Assembly (NCBI GenBank): GCA_949296785.1
Contig: CASFRQ010000215.1
Span: 1 to 5,011, forward strand
Source: an uncultured Alphaproteobacteria bacterium
Lineage (GTDB): Bacteria; Pseudomonadota; Alphaproteobacteria; CASFRQ01; SAAU01
Reading direction: 5' to 3'
DNA: 5,011 nucleotides
In this document: one piece after another, positions 1 to 5,011 of the stretch
How the letters are laid out: each line of letters begins with the position of its first letter
How positions within the stretch are numbered: position 1 is the stretch's first letter
Position numbers and translations under genes: made by a program
Notes under the pieces: model-generated
What the model saw: only the letters and a program-made list of their open reading frames with translations
What the model was told of the DNA's origin: nothing
Databases searched by the model: none

Positions 1-7
1 ACGCCCG

Positions 8-34
8 GATGTTGGATTTTCCCAACATCTTTGT
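8..34 (+). terminator. Probable intrinsic terminator of an off-window plus-strand gene
   Basis: GATGTTGG (8-15) pairs perfectly with CCAACATC (22-29) around a 6-nt loop, and a short T-rich tail TTTGT (30-34) follows. The reverse strand has no T-run after the stem, so the hairpin fits plus-strand termination. The gene it would serve lies left of the window and cannot be identified. The T-run is short and interrupted, so this could also be a simple 3'-end stabilising hairpin. Confidence 0.55.
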
Positions 35-392
35 AAAAAGTACATAATTTTGTTTATTTTATCAAGTTTTATTTTCTACTTTTAATATTTATGGTGTAAA
101 AAAAGAAATATTTGTTGTGTTTCCTCTTCATTGGCCGATAAAAAAACGAAGAACTCGTATAAAAACCAAACCTCTTCCTCGCTTTATCCCATAAAGAGCA
201 TTAAAAATGCTTTGATATAGCGCGACAAAATAAACAATGATAAAAAACAAAAAAATCAAAAGGAGCGAAATAGTTCAATTTCATAAAAAACGTCGGAAAG
301 GCCACTGATAGAACATATGTTTCCCAACCGATAAAAAAAGTTTAAAGACTGTTATAAAAAAGCCGAAAATTCCTTTAGACCCGACATATAAG
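35..392. other. AT-rich intergenic gap with repeated A-tracts, no supportable gene
   Basis: I find no convincing gene in this stretch on either strand. Start codons are followed quickly by stops, or give peptides of about 23 residues without a ribosome binding site. The base composition is much more AT-rich than in the genes. Short boxes of the form (G/T/C)ATAAAAA recur at about 138, 159, 240, 283, 331 and 354, with another at 455 beyond the mutS terminator. Two are near-identical: CCGATAAAAAAA at 135-146 and 328-339. A perfect palindrome AACATATGTT lies at 312-321, and a weak hairpin (8 bp with one G-U, 3-nt loop) at 195-213. If the hairpin at 8-34 ends a plus-strand gene, this gap lies between two converging 3' ends, where no promoter is required. 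Confidence 0.6.
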
Positions 393-424
393 AAAACAAA
401 AAACAAGGCGGAAAAAATTCCGCC
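393..424 (-). terminator. Intrinsic terminator downstream of mutS
   Basis: Read on the minus strand, GGCGGAA (424-418) pairs perfectly with TTCCGCC (413-407) around a 4-nt T loop. The T-rich tract TTGTTTTTTGTTTTC (406-392) follows directly. A GC-rich 7-bp stem plus this tail is a textbook Rho-independent terminator, 52 nt past the mutS stop. On the plus strand the stem is followed by CTAATTTG, so it would work poorly in that direction. An outer pair of arms, CCGACA (381-386) and TGTCGG (431-436), also flanks the hairpin. Confidence 0.85.
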
Positions 425-476
425 CTAATTTGTCGGTTAAAAACCAATAACGATATAAAAAACAAACCATCTTTTT

Positions 477-3209
477 TTAAGAACCCGCATCATTTCCGGA
501 TGACCGTCTTTTTTGCGCCATTTCCCGCAAACGATAAAGTTCTTCCAAAGCCTCCTTCGGCGAAAATTCGTCCGGATTTATCCGAAGTAATTCCTTTTCC
601 GCCTCCGAAGGTTCGGCAGCGTAAAGCTTTTCAACCATCTTGTCAAACAAGGGAAGCTCCTCAATAAAAGCCTCAGATTTTCTGGACTTTCCGGATTGGC
701 TTTCCAACCTTGCCAACACCTGTTCCGCCCTGCGAATCACCAACCCCGGCAAACCGGCCAGCTTTCCGACATGAATTCCGTAGGAACGGTCCACGGCTCC
801 GTCCGCCACTTCATGCAAGAACACAACATCTCCGTGCCATTGTTTTGTTCGCATCGCGTGAAGGGACAGATGCGGCAAAGTCGCCGACAAATCGGTCAGT
901 TCATGATAATGCGTCGCAAACAAAGCCCGACACTTGTTCACATTGTGAAGATATTCGGCCACGGCCCAGGCAATGGAAAGTCCGTCAAATGTCGCCGTTC
1001 CTCTTCCGATTTCATCCAAAATCACAAACGAACGTTCGGTGGCCTGATTTAAAATCAAAGAAGTCTCAATCATTTCCACCATAAAAGTAGACCGACCGCG
1101 CGCCAAATCATCCGAAGCGCCGACACGGCTGAACAGCTTATCTATGACGCCTATGTGCGCGGATGATGCCGGAACGAAAGATCCCATCTGCGCTAAAATG
1201 GCAATTAAAGCGTTCTGTCTTAAAAAAGTGCTTTTCCCCGCCATATTCGGCCCGGTCAAAAGCCAAAGACGCCCCTTTTCCTCATCCATGCAGCAATCAT
1301 TTTCCACAAACGGCCCTTCTTTCATTTCCTTCAACGATGCTTCCACCACGGGATGACGGCCGCCTTGAATATCAAAAAACAAGCTATCATCAATCACGGG
1401 CCGGCAATAATTGTTTTCCAAAGCCGTCACCGCCAGCGCCGCCGCCACATCTATACCAGCGACCGCCTGCGAAATTTGAAGCAATTCCTCCACATGTTTC
1501 ATGACTAAAATGACAAGTTCGTCATAAATAGCCAATTCCAAATCAAGCGCTTTTTGTTCCGTATCTTGCAGCTGAGAATTAAATTCATCCAAATCTTCCG
1601 TTGTAAAACGCGTACTGTTTATCATGGAACGCAGATGTCTGAATTCAATTCCCGGAAAGTTTTTTAAAGCCTCGTAAAAACGGGAAGGGACTTCCACAAA
1701 ATACCCCAACTGGCTGTTAGAGGCAATTTTAAGGGCGCTTATTCGCGTCATTTCCGCATATTTTGCCTGAAGCTCATTAATAAAAGCCTCATGTTCACCC
1801 TTTTTATTTTGCAACATATCCAGCTCGGCAGAATACCCTTCCGCGACAAAACCGCCGTCACGCGCCAAAACAGGCATATCCGCCGCCGATGCTTTCAAAG
1901 TCCTTTGAAGCCTTAAAGAAACTTCATCCAATGTATACAACTGTTCTCTCTGATTTTTTAAACGTACCGGAAGCAACTCATGATCTAATATATTGCGCAA
2001 CTTCGGCACCAATCCCAATGCATCCCTCAACGCTGCCAAATCCCGCGGACCACCTCTGCCGACGGATAACCTGGAAATTGCCCTTTCCATATCCGGGAAA
2101 GAACCCAGTACCTCTCTTGTTTTAGAAAGAACATCCCTCTCCGACACAAAAAAATCCACGGCGTCCAATCTGTCCTTTATTCTCTTCGCATCTGTCAAAG
2201 GGGAGGAAAGATAGGAAGACAAAAGCCTTCCTCCGGCATTTGTCACTGTTCTGTCAATAACATTCAAAAGACTTTTACCGCGCCGCCCGCCGGACAAAGA
2301 GGCGAAAAGTTCCAAATTTCTTCTTGTCGCCGCGTCAATTTCCATATAAAAAGTAGCAATAACCTTTTGAAGGTGTTTTAAATACGGATAACTCCCCTTC
2401 TGTGTCAAATTGATATAATCCATTAAAACGCCGGCCGTTGTCAGCTCTTCTTCGTTAAAAGAGCCGAATGCCTCCAAAGAAGCGACCTTCCAAAACTCCT
2501 CCAACCTCTTTTTTGCATTGATGTAAGAAAACCTGCTGGACGGCAGAAAAGTTATTTTCTTTTCAAACTCGTATAAAACTTCGTACAAATCAGGTATTTT
2601 TTTTGCTTTATCCTCCATCAGCAACTCTGCCGGATCCAGTTTGACCAGAGCGGAATGTAATTTTGACAAAGGCACCGTCTGCGTTTTAAAATCCCCCGTA
2701 GAAATATCCACATAAGAAACGGAAGCCTGAACCTTATCCACCATCATACACGCCAGATAGTTGTTCTTTTTTCCGTCCAAAAGAGTGTCTTCCGTTAAAG
2801 TTCCCGCTGTTACCAAACGTGTCACTTCTCTCTCTATAATCGCACCGGAACCACCCCTTTCCTTTGCCTGTTCCGGAGTTTCCATCTGATCGCAAATGGC
2901 GACCTTATATCCCAGTTTGACCAGTTTTTCCAAATAACTTTCATAAGCATGGAAAGGAACGCCGCACATAGGAATGGAAGATTCTTCCCTGGCCTTTGCA
3001 TCTTTTTTATTGGATTTATTTGTTAAAACAAGATTCAAAACCTTGGATACAAGCTTTGCATCGTCAAAGAAAAGCTCGTAAAAATCCCCTAATCTGTAAA
3101 AAACCAGATAATCCGGATATTTCTCTTTGGTTTCAAAATATTTATCCAGCATAGAGGGCTTTTGTCCAGTCTTTTTTTCTTTCTCGTTTATTTGATTTGT
3201 CTTTCCCAT
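477..3209 (-). CDS. mutS: DNA mismatch repair protein MutS
   Basis: This gene encodes the ATP-dependent mismatch sensor of methyl- or nick-directed repair. MutS dimers bind mispaired or looped-out bases and then recruit MutL. The protein has 910 residues, slightly longer than E. coli MutS (853) and complete. The mismatch-reading Phe-X-Glu is F43-Y44-E45 in GDFYELFF. Connector, lever and clamp domains occupy about 140-590. The ATPase domain shows Walker A GPNMAGKST (653-661), the MutS signature DDLARGRSTFMVEM (700-713), Walker B FVILDEIGRGT (728-738, with D732 and E733) and ATHYHEL (765-771, H767). ELPLF (851-855) in the C-terminal tail resembles a sliding-clamp-binding motif. The ATG start has GAGAAG (3224-3219) 9 nt upstream. 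The stop is TAA, followed by a terminator at 393-424. It is transcribed divergently from the kinase gene and appears monocistronic in the window. Confidence 0.98.
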   Translation of the reverse strand: MGKTNQINEKEKKTGQKPSMLDKYFETKEKYPDYLVFYRLGDFYELFFDDAKLVSKVLNLVLTNKSNKKDAKAREESSIPMCGVPFHAYESYLEKLVKLGYKVAICDQMETPEQAKERGGSGAIIEREVTRLVTAGTLTEDTLLDGKKNNYLACMMVDKVQASVSYVDISTGDFKTQTVPLSKLHSALVKLDPAELLMEDKAKKIPDLYEVLYEFEKKITFLPSSRFSYINAKKRLEEFWKVASLEAFGSFNEEELTTAGVLMDYINLTQKGSYPYLKHLQKVIATFYMEIDAATRRNLELFASLSGGRRGKSLLNVIDRTVTNAGGRLLSSYLSSPLTDAKRIKDRLDAVDFFVSERDVLSKTREVLGSFPDMERAISRLSVGRGGPRDLAALRDALGLVPKLRNILDHELLPVRLKNQREQLYTLDEVSLRLQRTLKASAADMPVLARDGGFVAEGYSAELDMLQNKKGEHEAFINELQAKYAEMTRISALKIASNSQLGYFVEVPSRFYEALKNFPGIEFRHLRSMINSTRFTTEDLDEFNSQLQDTEQKALDLELAIYDELVILVMKHVEELLQISQAVAGIDVAAALAVTALENNYCRPVIDDSLFFDIQGGRHPVVEASLKEMKEGPFVENDCCMDEEKGRLWLLTGPNMAGKSTFLRQNALIAILAQMGSFVPASSAHIGVIDKLFSRVGASDDLARGRSTFMVEMIETSLILNQATERSFVILDEIGRGTATFDGLSIAWAVAEYLHNVNKCRALFATHYHELTDLSATLPHLSLHAMRTKQWHGDVVFLHEVADGAVDRSYGIHVGKLAGLPGLVIRRAEQVLARLESQSGKSRKSEAFIEELPLFDKMVEKLYAAEPSEAEKELLRINPDEFSPKEALEELYRLREMAQKRRSSGNDAGS

Positions 3210-3220
3210 TTTGATATACT
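3192..3220 (+). promoter_or_regulatory. Candidate sigma70-type promoter of the histidine kinase
   Basis: The -35 box TTGATT (3192-3197, 4 of 6 to TTGACA) and the -10 box TATACT (3215-3220, 5 of 6 to TATAAT) are separated by exactly 17 nt. Predicted transcription start is near 3227, giving a leader of about 46 nt before the TTG at 3273. The -35 box lies inside the first codons of mutS on the opposite strand. The predicted start falls at the edge of the palindrome at 3225-3234. The match is good, but AT-rich DNA yields chance matches. Confidence 0.5.
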
Positions 3221-3224
3221 TCTC

Positions 3225-3234
3225 GCTGTACAGC
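3225..3234. promoter_or_regulatory. Perfect 10-bp palindrome in the divergent control region, candidate operator
   Basis: GCTGTACAGC reads identically on both strands. It lies at the predicted +1 region of the kinase promoter and in the predicted mutS leader, just upstream of the mutS ribosome binding site (3224-3219). A dimeric regulator bound here could affect both genes. The inner CTGTACAG is not the E. coli LexA box, whose CTGT and ACAG half sites are eight bases apart, nor the alphaproteobacterial GTTC-type LexA site. No regulator can be named from the sequence. Confidence 0.4.
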
Positions 3235-3249
3235 CTTTTAAATAATTCT

Positions 3250-3279
3250 TTTATACACTAATATGTAGCAAATTGAGAA
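3250..3279 (-). promoter_or_regulatory. Candidate mutS promoter
   Basis: On the minus strand, TTCTCA (3279-3274, 4 of 6 to TTGACA) and TATAAA (3255-3250, 5 of 6 to TATAAT) are 18 nt apart. The predicted start near 3243 gives a leader of about 34 nt before the ATG at 3209. The -35 box overlaps the first codons of the kinase. It is weaker than the opposing candidate, and other AT-rich hexamers nearby could serve instead. Confidence 0.35.
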
Positions 3280-4772
3280 GAAAATTGAAAACAAAAAATA
3301 AAGCCGGAAAGCCAAAAGAGGCCTCTCTCCATTCAACGGAAAGGCTTTTCGTTTTAAATATCCCTCTGGCGGTAATCCTGCTCCTGCTTGTTTTAACAAA
3401 GGAGTTAAATCCTTATATCGCCCTGTTTTCTTTTTTGGCGGCAAGCGCATTGACCGTTGTTTTGATTCTGCCGTTTTTGTATGAATTGGAAAAGTTCGTT
3501 TCCCATCTGCGCCGTTTCACATCCGGAAAGAATCTTGAGGAAGAAGAACAGTCCGGTGACGTTTTTTTCCCATCTGCGCCTGAGAAAAAACAAAAAATCA
3601 TTCTTTCCCGCCGTACTCACGCGGAAGTCAGCAAAATTTCCGACGCCTTATCTCAATTAAAAGAAAACTGGCGAACGCGTATGGGGCTTTTGGAAGCGCA
3701 GACCCTTTCCGACGCGGCCATTATAGAAAATCTGCCCGACCCCTTGCTGATGATTGATGTCAATAAAAGAGTTGTCGGAGAAAACAAAGCAGCCCGTTCC
3801 CTTTTTCATTCTTCTTTAATAAACGAAGAAATTTCCTCTTTCATTAAAGATAAAAACTTTCTGATTGCCTTATCAAAAGTCCTTGAAGGGGAACAGTCTA
3901 AAGAATTGATTGAATTCTCTCTTCCGACGGAGAAAGAAACCGTTTATTTTTTCCGGGCCAGGATTGAGCGCCTGCCGGCCGTTACGAAATTCAACGCTTG
4001 TCTTGTTGTGGCCTTGCACGACATCACATTGTATCGGCAAATAGAACAAAGCCAGACAGATTTCTTTGCCAATGCCAGCCATGAATTAAAAACGCCTCTT
4101 TCCGTCTTATCCGGTTTGATTGAAACCTTACAGGGACCGGCTAAAGACGACCGTCAGACTCAGGAAAAATTTCTAAACATGATGTCCGAGCAAACTCAGA
4201 GGATGACACAACTTGTTCAAGACCTGCTTTCTTTGACAAAACTGCACTCCCCCTCTCCTCAACCCCAGAATGATGTGATTTTAATCCAGGACTTGCTTCT
4301 TTCCATTCAACAGAGTTTCCGACATATCGCGGAAAAAAACAATATGAAAATCAATGTTAAATTTATTCATGACATTCCTCGCCTGAAAGGAAACCTGAAT
4401 GATTTATACCGCGTTTTTCAAAATCTGGTTGACAATGCCGTCAAATACGGAGAAAAGGGGAGCGAAATCACAATAGAAGCCTATCTTACCAATGGTTTCC
4501 CTCAGGAATGGGATATTCCTCAGACGGCTTCAACTTTGCAGGTGGCTGCTGTCTGCGTGCATAATACGGGGAATCCGATTCCTGCTTCTCAAATATCCAG
4601 ATTGACTGAACGTTTTTATCGTTTAGAAACAACTCGTGGAACGGCTGTCGGAACAGGACTGGGGTTGGGAATAGTTAAACAAATAGTTATGCAGCACGGC
4701 GGTCTCCTGGATATCAAAAGTTCTAAAGAAGACGGAACATCTTTCACTGTTTATCTGCCGACAGATTTTTAG
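3273..4772 (+). CDS. phoR: PhoR-type membrane sensor histidine kinase
   Basis: This 499-residue protein senses a signal and phosphorylates a response regulator; in the PhoR family the partner is PhoB and the signal is phosphate limitation. Two membrane helices (about 25-42 and 47-70) are separated by only a few residues, so almost nothing is exposed outside, as in PhoR. A linker (71-140) leads to a PAS-like domain (about 144-255). The H box ANASHELKTPL carries the phosphorylated H270. The ATPase shows the N box FQNLVDNAVKYG (382-393), an atypical G1 box HNTGNPIP (430-437), the F box RLTERFYR (443-450) and the G2 box GTGLGLG (460-466). The start is TTG at 3273 without a clear ribosome binding site. 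A second in-frame TTG at 3285 has GAGAAG 4 nt upstream and would give 495 residues. No in-frame ATG or GTG lies between the upstream stop at 3243 and the membrane region. No response regulator or pst gene is adjacent, so the phosphate role is inference from architecture. Confidence 0.87.
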   Translation: MRRKLKTKNKAGKPKEASLHSTERLFVLNIPLAVILLLLVLTKELNPYIALFSFLAASALTVVLILPFLYELEKFVSHLRRFTSGKNLEEEEQSGDVFFPSAPEKKQKIILSRRTHAEVSKISDALSQLKENWRTRMGLLEAQTLSDAAIIENLPDPLLMIDVNKRVVGENKAARSLFHSSLINEEISSFIKDKNFLIALSKVLEGEQSKELIEFSLPTEKETVYFFRARIERLPAVTKFNACLVVALHDITLYRQIEQSQTDFFANASHELKTPLSVLSGLIETLQGPAKDDRQTQEKFLNMMSEQTQRMTQLVQDLLSLTKLHSPSPQPQNDVILIQDLLLSIQQSFRHIAEKNNMKINVKFIHDIPRLKGNLNDLYRVFQNLVDNAVKYGEKGSEITIEAYLTNGFPQEWDIPQTASTLQVAAVCVHNTGNPIPASQISRLTERFYRLETTRGTAVGTGLGLGIVKQIVMQHGGLLDIKSSKEDGTSFTVYLPTDF

Positions 4773-4856
4773 CCGCTTGCCTTACCAAAAAAACAAAAAC
4801 TCTTTAAAAAACGACGAATACTCTCCCGCAAACAAAAAATAAACAAGGCAAGCGGC
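4772..4856. repeat. Perfect 12-bp inverted repeat with 61-nt spacer at the kinase 3' end
   Basis: GCCGCTTGCCTT (4772-4783) and AAGGCAAGCGGC (4845-4856) are exact reverse complements. The left arm begins on the last base of the kinase stop codon TAG. The 61-nt spacer is dominated by A and C with few G or T, so it should form little internal structure and leave a large open loop. No T-run follows either arm, so this is not an ordinary intrinsic terminator. I see no clear flanking target duplication. It could be an mRNA 3' stabiliser, the ends of a tiny non-autonomous element, or a protein-binding site. Confidence 0.6.
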
Positions 4857-4860
4857 ATAA

Positions 4861-5011
4861 GAGTCTATAAGTTCTCCGCGGATAGAAAGTACAACACAAG
4901 AAGTTAAAATTACCGGTAATACTCAAATCTATGAATCTCCTTCTATTACCGGCGGCATCCTCCAAGGTTCTACGATTGTTTGTCCTCAAGCCTCTGGTTT
5001 AGGCCTTGGCC
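4861..5011 (+). CDS. Partial open frame with hexapeptide-repeat-like translation, no normal start
   Basis: This frame is open from just after a TAA at 4858-4860 to the window edge (50 codons) and continues beyond it. The translation is rich in Ile, Ser, Thr and Gly. It contains I-T-G-N-T-Q, I-Y-E-S-P-S, I-T-G-G in succession (from 4909), with Ile every six residues. That period resembles left-handed beta-helix hexapeptide repeats of the kind seen in YdcK-like or surface proteins. The repeat shows in the DNA as ATTACCGGTAAT (4909-4920) and ATTACCGG (4945-4952). No ATG, GTG or TTG exists in this frame after the stop. Translation would need a rare start such as ATT at 4909, which has AAGAAG (4898-4903) 5 nt upstream. 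Otherwise it is a 5'-damaged gene, or an assembly indel hides the start. I do not recognise the family with certainty. Confidence 0.35.

Noticed and set aside
195..213. Hairpin AGCATT-AAA-AATGCT as a terminator
   Set aside because: The stem is AT-rich and weak, no proper T-run follows on either strand, and no gene ends nearby.
213..284. Minus-strand 23-residue frame starting at the ATG at 284-282
   Set aside because: It has no ribosome binding site, and its Phe-rich composition follows from A-tracts on the other strand.
696..2214. Several plus-strand open frames of 70-124 codons inside mutS (for example 710-1084 and 1163-1504)
   Set aside because: They lie wholly inside a complete, motif-perfect mutS on the other strand. 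Their translations are low-complexity and have no recognisable domain.
3225..3234. Palindrome as an SOS LexA box
   Set aside because: E. coli-type boxes need eight bases between CTGT and ACAG, and alphaproteobacterial LexA uses spaced GTTC half sites. Neither fits.
3238..3620. Minus-strand frames overlapping the kinase N-terminus
   Set aside because: They are opposite a well-supported kinase coding region. The hydrophobic or Arg/Phe-rich translations are what antisense of membrane-helix and Lys-rich codons gives.
4772..4856. Inverted repeat as an integron attC site
   Set aside because: It has the right position and size after a stop codon, but the arms lack the required AAC and GTT core bases and there is no integrase.
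4773..4907. Kinase read-through extension of 44 codons past the TAG to a TAA at 4905
   Set aside because: The kinase is complete at its normal C-terminal end, and the Lys-rich extension follows from the A-rich spacer. Nothing indicates stop suppression.
4804..4989. Minus-strand 61-residue frame at the right edge
   Set aside because: It has no good ribosome binding site. Its Arg/Cys/Phe-rich translation lacks a domain, and it overlaps the more protein-like plus frame.

Overview
The window holds two complete divergent genes, one short partial reading frame at the right edge, and a long AT-rich gap at the left edge. I see no RNA gene, CRISPR array, transposase or phage gene, and no clear sign of a novel system. 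The protein style points to an alphaproteobacterium of moderate to low GC. The MutS N-terminal half, and especially the kinase dimerisation region (HELKTP followed by an ETLQGPAKDD stretch and an RLTERFYR F box), resemble alphaproteobacterial MutS and PhoR. This lineage call is inference from remembered family style, not from a search.

Layout, left to right. Positions 8-34 carry a hairpin with a short T-run, probably ending a plus-strand gene that lies off the left edge. Positions 35-392 are AT-rich, rich in A-tracts and without a supportable gene. Positions 393-424 form a strong minus-strand intrinsic terminator for mutS. Positions 477-3209 (minus) encode a full-length MutS mismatch-repair ATPase with all catalytic motifs intact. 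Positions 3210-3272 separate mutS from the kinase. This gap holds a perfect 10-bp palindrome and candidate promoters for both genes, arranged face to face, with each -35 box inside the opposite gene's first codons. Positions 3273-4772 (plus) encode a PhoR-type membrane sensor histidine kinase starting at TTG. A perfect 12-bp inverted repeat with a 61-nt A/C-rich spacer begins on the last base of the kinase stop codon (4772-4856). From 4861 to the window end a frame is open whose translation looks like the start of a hexapeptide-repeat (beta-helix) protein, but it has no normal start codon.

The two main genes are functionally unrelated: DNA mismatch repair, and probable phosphate-starvation or envelope signalling. 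They are linked only by the shared 63-bp divergent control region. The kinase's response regulator, the pst transport genes and mutL are not in the window. The most useful points for follow-up are the shared palindrome and face-to-face promoters, the inverted repeat at the kinase stop, the start-less frame after it, and an atypical G1 box in the kinase.
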